NCBI RefSeq assembly: GCF_020740795.1
Contig: NC_067282.1
Location: forward strand, 139,300,858 to 139,364,857
Source: Apus apus
Lineage: Eukaryota; Chordata; Aves; Apodiformes; Apodidae
Length of the DNA stretch: 64,000 bases
Reading direction: 5' to 3'
The notes beneath the pieces were generated by a model, which searched no databases, had not been told where the DNA came from, and was given only the letters and a program-made list of their open reading frames with translations. Position numbers and translations under genes: made by a program. Numbering within the stretch: position 1 is the stretch's first letter; the number at the start of each line of letters is the position of its first letter. Below are positions 55,601-64,000 of this stretch, piece by piece.

Positions 55601-58600
55601 GCCTTCTGTCATTGCTTGTTGATTTACTTCTTGATTCCACACTATGAAAACATTTATTTAATAGTCCTTTACTTGTCTGCTGGCACCCACGATACAACAG
55701 CATTTTTTGGGGTGTGCAAACCCTTGTTTACAGGAACTGTGCCTCACATGAAACTGTCTAGAAACAGAAGCAGCAAAAATTGGGCACTGCTTAATGAATG
55801 GTAACTGCCTGACAAAGGAGGACTGAGGGTTCAGGCTCCTGACTCTCGAGATTTCTGCTTAGCATGATATACACAAAGTGTAATTTTGAATGTCAATAAA
55901 CACAAACTGCTCAAAGAAATACACAGGAAAAAAGAAATCAGAATATCTTTTAAACTTCTCATATCTCAAATAATAAGTAATAATTCTAAATACTAAGCAT
56001 ATATGCAATCCATGAAAATGCTCCGAAACCAACATCAGCAACCTCTAACCACCAATCAACAGCAAATTACCATCATCAGTCAGCAAATATCATTGTCAAG
56101 TAAGGTCAGTATATGGACATGGGCTTAGATACTAAGATATAGTAATTTTTGGTGACTTAATAAATTAAAAGCATCTCATCTTCATGAGTCTTCTTCTATA
56201 CTGTATTAAATTTGCATTTCCCTCAAGCACATTGATTTTAAAAGGTTTAATTTTTTTAAAAAAAGCTGATAACCAAAATCACAAACTTTGTACAGAAATC
56301 TTATCCTCCATTTTTTTTCTACTCAATTTATAGGTCTAATAGCCAAAAAAAAAGTGCAGGAATAATAAACTAGCTGAAGTATGTGTGAATACAAGCTTGT
56401 TTTCCTAATCAGTCTCACAAAAAGCTCTAGAGAAAGCAATTTATAGGGTAAAGATGACTCCGTGGAAATGCAGGACAAAGGCATGAAACACAGCTAAACA
56501 AAATCTTGTTCTGAGCACAGTAAGCCACCTTGCTACCACTTTCCTATTACCACATACAAGTAATTAAATGGGTGGTACCTACAAGATCAAAATGTTGGCT
56601 AAAAGAAGCAAAAGTAAATCAAGGAAGGAATTTCAAAGACATCCTAAGTTGAAAACCAGTCAAACAACACACTCTCATTGCTTCTCTCCATTTTCAAAGC
56701 CACAGGCTTACCCATTCTCCCCCAAAAGCAAGAAGCTCAACTGACATGTACAAAGCAAGTGAGAAAAGCTATTGCTACAGAACCTACAGCTAGAACTTTC
56801 CTTCTTTTTGAATATCAATAAATGCAAACCATACAAACATAGGTGAAATATAAGCTAGTGAAACCTCTGCATCCTCTGCAGCTGCTTTAAGGTCGATGGT
56901 CCTATGTGATCGGCAAACCATGTATCACTTGCTATGGGGCCAAGTGTAAGCAAAATGTGATAAAGTCCATGGAATAGAAAAATACAAATAAACACACACA
57001 TGAAGGAAACACAAACTATGTTGTGATTCTCTTACTATGTGCCAAGTACTCAGGTAGAATAATTCCATCATAATCCAACTTATCAAGATAACTTTTGAAC
57101 CCTACTGGGTGCATGGTGACCTTTCAGCCCCTTTGAAAAACTTGAGAGAGTCAAAGAAAGCAGTTTAGATTAGGAACTCGGCTTCTTTCTTTCTAATAAG
57201 GATCATTTCAGTTACTCTACTCTAACCTATACTTTCTACATTATGGAAGACAACCAAGAAATCCAACTAAATAATTAATTCATTAAAACTACAGCCTTCT
57301 ATAGAAAAGTTTGGGAAAATATGAGGACAGTGTCCATTCTAATAGATATGGAAAAATCAAGCTTTCAGATTAAAATTTAGGTGAAAGAATAGGAATTTCC
57401 CCCATGAGTAGGTTAACTCTTCATTACTGATTATTTGGAGAAGACTCAATCTGATTCATCTTATGCTAGACTTTGGTAGAATCATACATACAGTTACCGT
57501 ATCTGCCACTACCTGACTTTTGAGCATAGCTTCTCAGAAGGCCTCAGAAATCTTTTCAGGAAACAGAGCACTGCACACTAGATAGTCTTAAAGAAAAACG
57601 AAAAGTATAATAGCATTGAGAGAAAGAAGAAGAAAAAAAAAAGCAAACAAGGAAAAAAAAAAGTAAGTTGATAATCAATGGGAAAAGCTGGGGAAGAACA
57701 ATGAGAAGGAAATAAGCTGCTACCTTTGCTTTGCCCAAAGTCACCTGTGAAAGCTACCGTATCAGTTGATGAACAATAGCTGATTGCATGTTCTTTGTAA
57801 ATATGATGAAATTCACTGGTTCGAGCCCTTTTCACTGTGTTACACATTTTATGTTCTGCTTCAATGACACAAGACTAGTCATGAAAGCAGCTGCCTCAGT
57901 AAGGAGTAGTGTCTAATTTTTTGTGTCTGAGATGCAAGTTTCCTTAGAAAACCATAGAATTTGGATCTCCAAGTATTTTTTTTTAATGTGGGATATTGAA
58001 GCACAGCACAAGTAGAACACAAACAAAACAAAAACCCCAAGCTGATTAAAAAAAAAGAATCAGAACTCCATCCTGTCTGTACAACTTGATGCGAGACATT
58101 ATGCAGCTTACTAAAGGAAATAAAATAGTGTAATAAAAAAACACATGGCGAGGAAGGACAAAGGTTCTGGTAATATGCAGCAGCAGATGGAGATTTCTGT
58201 CTAACACAGACCTTTTATTCAAGCCCACTCCTCCATTAATTAAAGCAGGGGGCAAGTGAAAACAAATATGTCTCAGCATAATTGTCTCTAAATTGACTTT
58301 CAAAGCTTGCCATGTGAGGTCTCACCAAATCTTTAAATGTGTCTCTTCTCCGAAAAATCCTTCACAATTGCAGCTTTTTTTTTTGCACTAAAAATCAGAA
58401 TTAAACCATTATTTGAAATAGAACTGTCTGCTTTTGGATTCTCCCTCTCTCTCCCCCACCCCCCAAGCTTTATGATTTAGTATCTGGCTAAGGAAAACTA
58501 TATTTAATTAGGCTCATTAACCTTGCAGTGTGAACATGTCTTTTTTTTTTTTTCCATAAGTCATCTGCTAGTCATCTGCACAGTCATGTGGCTTCAGGGA

Positions 58601-61600
58601 TAAAAGTAATTAAAGCAGTTACACTATAGCTAATTAGCCAATATTCTGTAATCACTCTTCAAGTTTACTTTTTCCTCTGAAGACATTTGAAAAAATCACA
58701 CTCAAAATCCTAACAGGAAATTCATCTCCTCTCTTTGAAGAACATGGATCCAAAAATACCCAGCATTTCCTCAGAAAACAATAAATAAAACCACTTCATT
58801 AGTATAATTACACAAATATCTAAGGTACTTAACACATTCCTCACAAAACAGACTAAGCTTTTCAGAAGCTTTAAAAAAAAAGTGTAGATGGCATCCCTTC
58901 AGATGGTGAAACAGAGCTCAAGAATGCCTGAGGCTGTAGCTTCACAAGCATTTTAAGGCAGCACTCTCCCCAAAAGAAGCTGCCCCCCCTTCCCCCCAAC
59001 TGGTTATTTCCTCCTCTCTGCCAGAAACAGCATGTGTGCTCCTGCTCCTACCATGAACACATGATAAAATGGGTAAGGGAAGTGATGAAAGCTTTTATTT
59101 CTGGAGAAATGAGTGAAAATGTGCCGCGAACCTTCACTGGAGAAATGAGGTATTCAGCTGGACACAGGCTGACCCCACCTGGCCATGCACAGCCCAGCAA
59201 AGCCACTGGACAGAGAGAAATGGCTTCAGGACCAGGCCTTGCTACAGTTACATCATGTAAGCTGTTCAGATATTTGGGGGTTATTCTGTGTCTTAGAGAC
59301 AGAAGCTGTAGTTATTTTCCCATAGTGACCCTTGTTTGGATCTATTTTATTTTCAGATGGGTCCTCTTTATGTGAGAGAAGTTCAGTCTCCCAAGTCATC
59401 AGCACTCAGATACTCAAAGGAGGACACCAAGGCATGAAGTCTGAACTAGAAATCAGCTCTATTATCTTGTGACATTAGTAAAATCACACAACAATGACCA
59501 TGGATCACATTAAATGGATCATGGTATCCTCCAAAGCACTTTCAAAACTGCTGACAAGCCCTTCCTCAGGAAGTGAGCAGCAGAACAATGGGAGCTTGGT
59601 TTCCTGCAGGTCCAAATCCTCTGCTGTCCCTTCTCTGCTTCTGTGGCTCCAGAGACCTCCCTTCACCCCAATAATGCCGCTGACCTGTAATGGTCCTTAT
59701 GACCACGGAGTAAAACAGCATATTGTTACTTACATAAGGCCCTCCCAAAAAGACGTAATGAAAAGTCATGTAGTTCCTGAGCTGTGTCTGTCTTACCCTC
59801 AACAAAGGGACTAATTTGGTCACTTCACCTAGAGACTCACATTCTTGAGACTGTCCTTCAAATTTGATTAAAATTATCCAGCAGATCCAAAAGGTGTTTA
59901 GAAAGGAACAGTGAAGAAACAGAGCCACAGTACAGGATAAAACCAGCTATTAATATATTAGAACAGAATTATGCTGTCTTGAAAAGGGATGCAACACTTC
60001 ATTATCTAAATGCCACTTACCAACAGGCTAGCTCTCACATGTAAATGGCTCAGAAATACCAACTATAATTAAAAGTACCAATTGAAACATAATGAATGTA
60101 TTTCTGGCCCTTCAACTACGCTGAGCAACATGGACACATTTTTTTTTTTTAGAATCCAAGAACATCCTTTGCAAAACAACTGCAGTTATTCATTACTCAG
60201 AGTAAGTATGCATATATATATAGACACATATACAAAAGTTAAAAAAACCCAAACAAACACCACAATATATCATAGCAAAATGTCATTTGTCCAACCCCAT
60301 GTGCAAAGCAGGGTCGGCTCTGAGCTCAGACCAGGCTGCTGAAGGCTTTGTTCAGTTGGGTTTTGAGAGTCTTAAAGGATGGAGATCACACAGCCTCTCT
60401 AAGAAACCTGCCCCACCAGCTGACTGTCCTGAAGATGTTTTTCCTGTATCCAGTCTGAACTTCTCTGTCTCAAGACAAGCCTGTTGTCTTGCTTTATCCC
60501 GTCATGCAATGCTAAGATCCTGGTTCTGCTTTCTTGATACACTCCCCACAGGGATGAGCAGGCTGCTGTTAGGACCTCCACAGCCATCTCCTCTCCAGAC
60601 TGAACCAACCCAGCTCCCTCAGCCTCTCCTCATAGAGCAGGTGGCCCTCTGCTGAACTCATGACGGTTTATGAATCTCTTTCTTCCACTGGGGGGCAACA
60701 AAACTGGACAGTCTTCCAGATACAGTCTAACAAATGCTGAGCAGAGGGGATAATCCCTCGCTTTCTGCAAGGAGTCACTGCCCATGTCCCCATTGGTGTG
60801 GCCCAGGAGGCCACTGGCCATCTCTGCTGCCAGGGCACTGCTGCCCATGCCCAGCTCACTGCCCACCAGGCCCCTTTGGGCAGAGCTGCTCCCCAGGCAG
60901 GCAGAGCCCAGCCTGCGTGGCTGCCGGGGCTCATCCTGCCCAGGCCTTCGGCCCCGCTGAATGTCACTAGGCTCCAGTGGCTCCTTCCCATGGATATCTG
61001 GGTCCCTCTGATCTGTCTAATTTAGTGTCACTTGCAAACTTTAAGAGCAAGCAGGCTATCGCATGTACCAGTTCACTGAAAAAAAAAAGTTAAACAGGAT
61101 GGGTCCCAAGCTAGTCCTCTGCATTACCTTGGTACCAGCCTCAAAGTAGAGTATTATTGACTGTGTTATCTGCTGGGTTTATAACATCTTGTCTGCCATT
61201 TTATGGCTCTACCAAAGGTTATTGGATGTCTTTCTGCATGACTTTTGAAGGTTTTTCATCAAAATTCCACCTGCAGGGAGCAGAAAACCCATGTGGTAGA
61301 CACCTGCATCCCCACAGTCAAGCCAAAGGATTATGCTACTAGCTTGCACTACAAAATGGATGCTCATTGATGTGTTTCACTATTTTGTTGTGCAGTGGCA
61401 TCTGGTGCTTTTTGGAAAAGTGATAAAATAGGCAGCACCTGGTCCATTATACTCCAATATCCTTGTAAGCAGAGCAGGAGACTCCTTTCAGCCCCTGCAT
61501 TCATTGTGGTGAACCAGAGTATCCAAGAATGTCTCTGCAAATAGTCCCTGTGGAATAACAAACTTGTAAAATTCCTTATCCATATTCTTTACCCAACTTG

Positions 61601-63913
61601 CTGATGGTAAGTGTATCAGTGTATTAGACTAGTGACCCTCTGACTAGTTAACACAAATCAAAAGTGGATTTTTGTCTTTTACAAGTATCTGTTCTTTATT
61701 CCAAGTAAACACCTTGTTCTTCTACTAAGAAACAGCGAGGAAGGGAGGATTACAGGCTTTTACAAAAAATGTATTTATTATACCATAAAAAATAATATGG
61801 GAAAGCCCTATATGCCATGACTTGAGAAGAGTTCAGTCTGTCATTGAAAAACAAATAGATGCTCTCTAATGGCAGCATCAGAAACATACTGCTTAAACAG
61901 TGATGTTAGGTATCAAGCACAGAAATAGCAGACACAGATAAAAGGACTCAAATAATATATTTTTAAGTAAAAGATATTTTACCACTAGGTGTCCCTGTAA
62001 GAAAACTGCAATCCTACAGGATGTTCTGAGATATGGGGCAAAGCATTTGAATTACTGTTAAAGCTGCTGGTACAAGCTGGCAAGCCCTTCAAAAGCCAAA
62101 AAGCCTACATTACAGAAGCAGTGTGTATTGCTAGCAACCATGAAAAAGATACAGGGAAGGGTTTATCATGTCCTTTTTGAGTACTGCTAGCAGCTAAGAT
62201 ACTTGAAGCAAGATACATTAAGTGACTTAAATATAGCACTTAGTATATTTCAGATGTGTATTTCATGGAAGGGCAAATGGCAGGGAGATTTAGTTCTCCC
62301 TTAAAAGTAGCCAGCATAAGGCAGCTGCTAGAAACAGCCACAGTGGGTATGCTGCTGCTTAATACAACTGAAGTCATGGCCACACTGGTCCCCTACTGCA
62401 CCTGCCCTGCACATCTAACCTAGCTCATTTTGACTGCCACTGATTTAAACAAAGATGACTGAGAAGGGATGGCAACAAGAACCTGAGGATAAGACGAGGG
62501 CAGTGGCCTTTCCAAGTAAAGTAGTTGAAGCTGGAAGAGGCCACATGGTGCAGCCCTGAAGACATCCATCCCTCTGTGCTCTTCACTAATTATCTTGAAC
62601 ATTCTGCCTCTTGGGCAGGGGAGGGCTACTTATGGGAGAAGAAAGAGTTACAGAAAATATCTGGAACATACTCAAGTTACAATTCACTGTGAGATTAAAT
62701 TTACAGTAAGAAAAAGCACAACTTATTTGTCTAATTTAAAGTAACTGAAGTGCATTTGCAAACTTCCATGCTAGCCTTTTTCCAAAGAGACACTGAAGTT
62801 TTGTCACTACATTATTAACATGTTTGTTTCAGAAAAAAGATGCTGCTCAGACGGCTACAGCTGAAACTCAAGTGTCCCTGCCAGCAGCCCCCAGATAAGC
62901 ACACCAGAGAGCAACTCAACAACTGACTGTTAGGAGTTACAATATGTCAGTCATTTCAGTGAATGAAAACTGAGTCAATCTTCAGTTGTCCACATGTTAA
63001 TAATTTAAACTGTATATTACTTCTGTAAAAATGCCAGCACTTGTGCTAGAGACAGGAGCACAGCCACATGCAGCATGGACTCCTGAACTGTGCTCATGAC
63101 AACTTTGAGATCTCTCTCGTTCAGCATCAGCCATTCTTTGCTTCCTATCTTCCACAACACCACCTCTGTATCTCCTTCACTTTCAACTCCCTTTCGTGGT
63201 TGTTCTCTGCCTTACCTGAGGCACAGCCACGTTTCAAGCCTAGAGACCACCTGGAAAATGCTTATCAGCCTTCAGAGAGCAGGTGACAAGGAGAACAGTT
63301 GAGGTGAAGTCCTGAGTTTACAGAACAGAATTCAATTAACAAGTGTTTTGAACCTCCTGGGGCATTGGGAGGGGGGACAAGTTATTCAGTGAGAGAAGCA
63401 GACAGGTGCACAAGAGGGGACAGGAGCACGGCTGACGAGTCCCACGGCTGACGAGTCCCACTGCCCTGTCAGCTGTCGCCCTGCTCGGTGCCTCTCAAGC
63501 CGAGGCAAACCCCAGCTTCTGTTCAACCTGGAAAACCAAAGGGAATCTAAGCTCCCTACAGACCTCCCGGGTGAGGAGACAGCCCGAACGGTATGTCACA
63601 AGTACTGAAAGGATCTAAAACAATCGCAAAGTCTATTTCTACTTTGGATTTTCGAAACAAAACAAAACAAAACGCAAACCACCAACGTTCTGCAGCAGCC
63701 TGGCCCGTACACGCCGAGGCGGGTGACCCGACTGGGGCGGGGGAGCGGCGCGACCAGGCTGGCGGGAGGCCTCCCGCCGCCGGCAGCCGCCCCCGCCCAC
63801 CGGGCGCTCCCCTGCCCAGCCACCGGCCGCCTCGGGAACCCCTCACACCACAGCCCCGCCCCAGCGGGCGGGCACCCCTTACCCAGCTCGGTGCCCGGGT
63901 TTCGGCCCGCCAT
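8059..63913 (-). CDS. DERA: Deoxyribose-phosphate aldolase, nine coding exons
   Basis: DERA is a class I aldolase. It cleaves 2-deoxyribose 5-phosphate to glyceraldehyde 3-phosphate and acetaldehyde in deoxynucleoside breakdown, in the cytosol. The joined minus-strand exons are 63913-63883, 55279-55182, 51760-51613, 50024-49929, 47608-47474, 39817-39689, 14121-14009, 10682-10533 and 8115-8059. They give 318 codons plus TAG with no frame break, the same length as the human protein as recalled. The protein is a single TIM-barrel aldolase domain. Motifs seen: EIDIVIS with Asp155 (proton transfer), FIKTSTGK with the Schiff-base Lys218, and GFKPAGGI with Lys254. Also present are VCVYPARV and ILATGEL. 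All eight introns are GT-AG with phases 1,0,1,1,1,1,0,0. The start ATG has G at -3 and +4 and lies in a CpG island. Similarity to human DERA is high throughout except at the extreme N-terminal and C-terminal ends. Confidence 0.97.
8362..8384. repeat. CCTTTT short tandem repeat
   Basis: About four copies of a CCTTTT hexamer in intron 8, 0.25 kb upstream of exon 9 on the gene strand, followed by further pyrimidines. Confidence 0.8.
8680..9060. promoter_or_regulatory. Intronic CpG-rich island of unknown role
   Basis: About 380 bases of GC-rich sequence with many CpGs, including GCGCGCC-type runs and a GCGGCCGC octamer at 9028-9035, inside otherwise AT-rich intron 8. An open plus-strand frame crosses it, with an ATG at 8767 in a strong context (GCTGCCATGG) and a stop at 9217-9219 (150 codons). 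Its predicted peptide has a Cys/Leu-rich stretch and ends in an Asp run made by the (GAT)n repeat. That composition suggests a chance frame through GC-rich DNA. Could be an intronic promoter, an enhancer island or an old GC-rich repeat. Confidence 0.35.
9192..9207. repeat. (GAT)5 microsatellite
   Basis: Five GAT units in intron 8, just beyond the GC-rich island. Confidence 0.85.
10533..10682 (-). CDS. DERA: DERA exon 8 with Lys254
   Basis: 150 nt, phase 0 at both ends, with acceptor CTGTATAAAG|GTT and donor GAG|GTTAGT. Encodes residues 251-300. [19 protein letters not shown] is the phosphate-binding strand with Lys254. [17 protein letters not shown] is the C-terminal helix region. The acceptor has AAAG rather than a CAG, and the donor GTTAGT is weaker than consensus. 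Reading through the donor adds only Val-Ser-Cys before a stop. Confidence 0.97.
10683..14008 (-). other. DERA: DERA intron 7 (3.3 kb)
   Basis: Phase 0, GTAATT...ATAAAG. Begins with one arm of the inverted repeat that pairs with exon 7. Has a more GC-rich block at about 13010-13600 and AT-rich dinucleotide-like sequence at 13800-13870. No other exon is supported. Confidence 0.85.
13010..13600. other. GC-richer block in intron 7, unassigned
   Basis: About 0.6 kb of higher GC in intron 7. A plus-strand frame of 137 codons (12964-13377) crosses it but shows no recognisable domain. It may be chance, an unrecognised repeat or a regulatory block. Confidence 0.3.
13985..14114. repeat. Perfect 15-bp inverted repeat bracketing DERA exon 7
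   Basis: TTTTATAAAGACGTC at 13985-13999 is the exact reverse complement of GACGTCTTTATAAAA at 14100-14114, with a 100-base spacer. One arm lies in exon 7 and covers the codons for the FIKTS active-site segment. The other lies at intron 7 positions +10 to +24. In the DERA pre-mRNA the two would pair, placing most of exon 7 and its donor in the loop. Confidence 0.9.
14009..14121 (-). CDS. DERA: DERA exon 7 with Schiff-base Lys218
   Basis: 113 nt with acceptor CCTTTCAG|GT and donor AAG|GTAATT. Encodes residues 213-250. [20 protein letters not shown] contains Lys218, which forms the Schiff base with substrate. The exon then continues through [17 protein letters not shown]. Its length is not a multiple of three, so skipping it would remove the active site and shift the frame. 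The first 15 of its 22 nearest bases form one arm of a perfect inverted repeat with the start of intron 7 (13985-13999). Confidence 0.97.
17481..17520. repeat. 20-bp tandem duplication at a CR1 5' junction
   Basis: Two head-to-tail copies of AAATCAAGTAGAGTATTTTG, the second with two changes (GTGTCTTG end). It directly abuts the 5' truncation point of the CR1 copy that follows. Confidence 0.8.
17515..19648 (+). mobile_element. CR1 LINE, 5'-truncated, with most of the reverse transcriptase
   Basis: About 2.1 kb of CR1, plus strand (antisense to DERA), inside intron 6. 17515-18087 corresponds to the ORF2 linker and has several frame breaks. From 18088 to 18936 the reverse transcriptase frame is continuous except for one TAG at 18274-18276, where family members have Tyr (after EDPGN). 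RT motifs: [11 protein letters not shown] (first catalytic Asp), [17 protein letters not shown], and FADDT (catalytic Asp pair). The frame then breaks, but SLEKRRL-type sequence follows at 19164-19352. It ends in ATTCTATGATTCTATAATATGATTCTATG. It is among the younger copies here but cannot encode a working protein. Confidence 0.95.
18088..18936 (+). pseudogene. CR1 reverse transcriptase, one nonsense codon
   Basis: Two in-frame segments, 62 and 212 codons, are separated by a single in-frame TAG at 18274-18276. The protein is the palm and fingers of a non-LTR reverse transcriptase with all catalytic aspartates visible (LDLCRAFD and FADD). The stop at 18934-18936 ends the frame early, before the C-terminal part. 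No endonuclease domain is present because the copy is 5'-truncated. Confidence 0.9.
22599..22630 (-). mobile_element. CR1 3'-end scrap
   Basis: A short minus-oriented piece, ATCACAGAATCACTGAATGCC then AGGTTGGAAG, which is the typical CR1 3' terminus read on the opposite strand. Only about 30 bases are recognisable. Confidence 0.65.
23865..24235 (-). mobile_element. CR1 3' fragment
   Basis: Minus orientation, same strand as DERA. It starts with AATCACAGAATGCCAGGTTG and GGAAGGGACCTCAAGGATCA and runs through the 3' UTR into the ORF2 C-terminal end (GGCTGAACAAACC). Heavily mutated, 5'-truncated. Confidence 0.9.
25715..25742. repeat. (AAAAC)n simple repeat
   Basis: About five AAAAC units in intron 6. 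Such runs can be remnants of poly-A tails, but no element is recognisable next to it. Confidence 0.85.
30024..30077. repeat. Imperfect (AAAAC)n / A-rich repeat
   Basis: A-rich run with AAAAC and AAAAT units in intron 6. Confidence 0.8.
36459..36752 (+). mobile_element. CR1 3' fragment
   Basis: Plus orientation in intron 6. It contains the CR1 segments around TCTTCTCAGTGGTGTCCA, CACAAACTGGAACACAGGA and GGCTGTGGAGTCTCCATCTC. It ends in the 3' UTR block TTAGATGATCTTCAGAGG and CCATTCTGTGAGT. A middle part appears deleted relative to the family. Confidence 0.88.
37293..37316. repeat. 24-bp perfect palindrome
   Basis: ATGTAAAATATA followed by TATATTTTACAT, fully self-complementary with no spacer. 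AT-rich, in intron 6. Confidence 0.9.
39689..39817 (-). CDS. DERA: DERA exon 6
   Basis: 129 nt with acceptor TTATCCACAG|GT and donor GCAG|GTAAAT. Encodes residues 170-212 and the first base of codon 213. [18 protein letters not shown] and [19 protein letters not shown] match the family. TILATGEL is a core barrel strand. It lies after the 25.6 kb intron 6 in genomic order and is phase 1 on both sides. Confidence 0.97.
39818..47473 (-). other. DERA: DERA intron 5 (7.7 kb)
   Basis: Phase 1, GTAGGT...CCACAG. Mostly AT-rich with no gene seen. 40280-40960 is a more GC-rich block that I cannot assign to a known element. An (AAT)n-type run sits at 45690-45706. Confidence 0.85.
40280..40960. other. 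GC-richer block in intron 5, unassigned
   Basis: About 0.7 kb with clearly higher GC than the surroundings, in intron 5 half a kilobase from exon 6. No coding signal, terminal repeat or CR1 similarity is visible. It could be an old LTR or other degraded repeat, but I cannot support that. Confidence 0.3.
47474..47608 (-). CDS. DERA: DERA exon 5 with catalytic Asp155
   Basis: 135 nt with acceptor TTGCTAG|TG and donor GAAG|GTAGGT. Encodes residues 125-169. [18 protein letters not shown] and [20 protein letters not shown] are clear DERA signatures. Asp155 in EIDIV is the proton-transfer residue. Residue 159 is Ser where I recall Asn in human. Flanking introns are phase 1. Confidence 0.97.
48008..49018 (-). 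mobile_element. CR1 LINE, 1 kb, 5'-truncated
   Basis: Minus orientation, so sense to DERA, in intron 4. Its 3' end lies 400 bases before exon 5. It carries the last part of the reverse transcriptase: [20 protein letters not shown], then KFADATKLG, then [21 protein letters not shown] shifted frame (48196-48501) holds [20 protein letters not shown]. The catalytic FADD motif reads FADA here. The 3' terminus is AGAATCATAGAATCC on the plus strand. Confidence 0.93.
49293..49368 (+). mobile_element. CR1 3'-end fragment
   Basis: About 75 bases of CR1 3' UTR in plus orientation: GCAGGAGGTTGGATCAGATG and CCAGAGCTCCCCTCCAGCC, ending in ATAATTCTTTGATGC. It lies 0.3 kb from the 1 kb CR1 of opposite orientation, so it is a separate insertion. 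Confidence 0.8.
49612..49650. repeat. (TCA)13 microsatellite
   Basis: Thirteen uninterrupted TCA units in intron 4, 0.3 kb downstream of the exon 4 donor on the gene strand. Long and pure, so probably polymorphic. Confidence 0.95.
49929..50024 (-). CDS. DERA: DERA exon 4
   Basis: 96 nt with acceptor TTTGCAG|GT and donor TCAG|GTAAGC. Encodes residues 93-124 plus the first base of codon 125. Contains [12 protein letters not shown] and [10 protein letters not shown], diagnostic of DERA. Both flanking introns are phase 1, so skipping this exon alone would keep the frame while removing barrel core. Confidence 0.97.
50025..51612 (-). other. DERA: DERA intron 3 (1.6 kb)
   Basis: Phase 1, GTAGTT...TTGCAG. 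Nothing recognisable inside. It includes a short TG/CA-rich stretch at about 50900-50940. Confidence 0.85.
51613..51760 (-). CDS. DERA: DERA exon 3
   Basis: 148 nt with acceptor TTTGTAG|GCT and donor AAAG|GTAGTT. Encodes residues 44-92 and the first base of codon 93. [20 protein letters not shown] is followed by [14 protein letters not shown], near-identical to mammalian DERA. The IDLT segment belongs to the first barrel strand of the aldolase. Confidence 0.97.
51761..55181 (-). other. DERA: DERA intron 2 (3.4 kb)
   Basis: Phase 0, GTAAGT...TTGTAG. Ordinary AT-rich intron sequence. 54000-54500 is somewhat richer in GC but shows no repeat or coding signal that I recognise. Confidence 0.85.
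55182..55279 (-). CDS. DERA: DERA exon 2
   Basis: 98 nt with acceptor CACCCCAG|AA behind a pyrimidine-rich tract and donor CAA|GTAAGT. Encodes residues 11-43. [15 protein letters not shown] and HAEQI align with human LSWISKIQVNHPAVL and RAEQI. The second half (residues about 33-42) differs clearly from the human sequence, so this is one of the faster-evolving parts of the protein. Intron 2 follows in phase 0. Confidence 0.95.
60290..61145 (-). mobile_element. Old CR1 LINE copy
   Basis: Minus orientation in intron 1. Recognisable blocks: GTCCAACCCCATGTGCAAAG, GGGTTTTGAGAGTC, GGATGGAGATCACACAGCCT, CCAGCTCCCTCAGCCTCTCC, then a GC-rich central part and AGTGTCACTTGCAAACTTTA with TTAAACAGGATGGGTCCCAA. 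The extreme 3' terminus is missing and the reading frames are destroyed, so this is an older copy. Its 5' limit is uncertain and may extend to about 61330. Confidence 0.85.
63427..63461. repeat. 16-bp tandem duplication near the DERA CpG island
   Basis: CACGGCTGACGAGTCC occurs twice head to tail, exactly, followed by CAC. Each unit carries a TGACG core of the CRE type. It lies in intron 1, about 0.45 kb downstream of the DERA start codon. Confidence 0.85.
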
Positions 63914-64000
63914 AGCCCTGGCTGCCGGCGCCTCTCCGCCCCTGCTGCCGGAGCCGGGCGGGGCGGGCAGAGTTCGGCCTCTCCGGTCCCGCCCCGCACG
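63690..64000 (-). promoter_or_regulatory. DERA: CpG island and DERA promoter / 5' UTR
   Basis: CpG-dense and very GC-rich, in sharp contrast to the AT-rich introns. It covers exon 1, the start of intron 1 and 87 bases upstream of the ATG. GC-box cores (GGGCGG type, Sp1-like) lie at about 63956-63968 and, in the other orientation, at 63988-63997. No TATA box is visible, which fits a broad housekeeping promoter. The island probably continues past the window edge. Confidence 0.75.
63883..63913 (-). CDS. DERA: DERA exon 1 (coding part)
   Basis: Encodes [10 protein letters not shown] plus the first base of codon 11. The ATG context is GGGCTATGG, a good Kozak match. The donor is CTGG|GTAAGG. The human N-terminus has the same GTEL motif followed by an acidic residue, which fixes both the start and the donor. 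The exon sits in a very GC-rich, CpG-dense stretch, as expected for the first exon of a housekeeping gene. Confidence 0.93.

Larger units (their letters stand above)
55280..63882 (-). other. DERA: DERA intron 1 (8.6 kb)
   Basis: Phase 1, GTAAGG...CCCCAG. Holds an old CR1 copy (60290-61145), the 16-bp duplication near its 5' end, and a purine-rich run at about 57590-57665. 58370-58900 is AT-rich with TAATTA-type motifs and no repeat I recognise. I see no other gene in it. Confidence 0.85.

Noticed and set aside
60287..60970. Several overlapping frames of 75-122 codons on both strands
   Set aside because: They lie inside the old GC-rich CR1 copy and match no reading frame of its ORF2.
63556..63999. 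147-codon minus-strand frame over the CpG island
   Set aside because: It has no ATG at its head, runs in a different frame from the DERA start, and is what GC-rich DNA yields by chance. The DERA start at 63913 is supported by homology and splice donor.
1..64000. CRISPR arrays, tRNA or rRNA genes, bacterial operons
   Set aside because: None seen. The window is a vertebrate nuclear gene with introns and LINE copies.

Overview
This window is vertebrate nuclear DNA, almost certainly from a bird. It is AT-rich with long introns. It carries several copies of CR1, the dominant sauropsid LINE, some ending in the typical ATTCTATG-type 3' repeats. The species cannot be named from the sequence. Turtles and crocodilians also carry CR1, so 'bird' is an inference.

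One protein-coding gene fills most of the window: DERA (deoxyribose-phosphate aldolase), on the minus strand. All nine coding exons can be placed, from a CpG-rich first exon at 63.9 kb to the last coding exon at 8.1 kb. Every intron is GT-AG and all exon phases join. The product is 318 residues, the same length as the human enzyme as I remember it. The catalytic residues Asp155, Lys218 and Lys254 are all present. The gene body covers about 56 kb and the largest intron (intron 6) is 25.6 kb.

Layout, left to right: 1-7.4 kb is downstream flank with one CR1 3' fragment (4.8-5.3 kb). 7.4-8.1 kb is the probable 3' UTR and exon 9. 8.1-14.1 kb holds exons 9 to 7, with a GC-rich island in intron 8 and another in intron 7. 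14.1-39.7 kb is intron 6, with a 2.1 kb CR1 carrying a nearly intact reverse transcriptase (17.5-19.6 kb) and three more CR1 pieces. 39.7-55.3 kb holds exons 6 to 2, with two CR1 pieces and a (TCA)n microsatellite in intron 4. 55.3-63.9 kb is intron 1 with an old CR1. 63.4-64.0 kb is the CpG-rich promoter and exon 1.

I found no new multi-gene system, no RNA gene and no CRISPR array. Two points are most worth a second look. One is a perfect 15-nt inverted repeat that pairs the exon 7 sequence encoding the active-site lysine with intron 7 just past the splice donor. The other is the strongly diverged C-terminal tail of the DERA protein.
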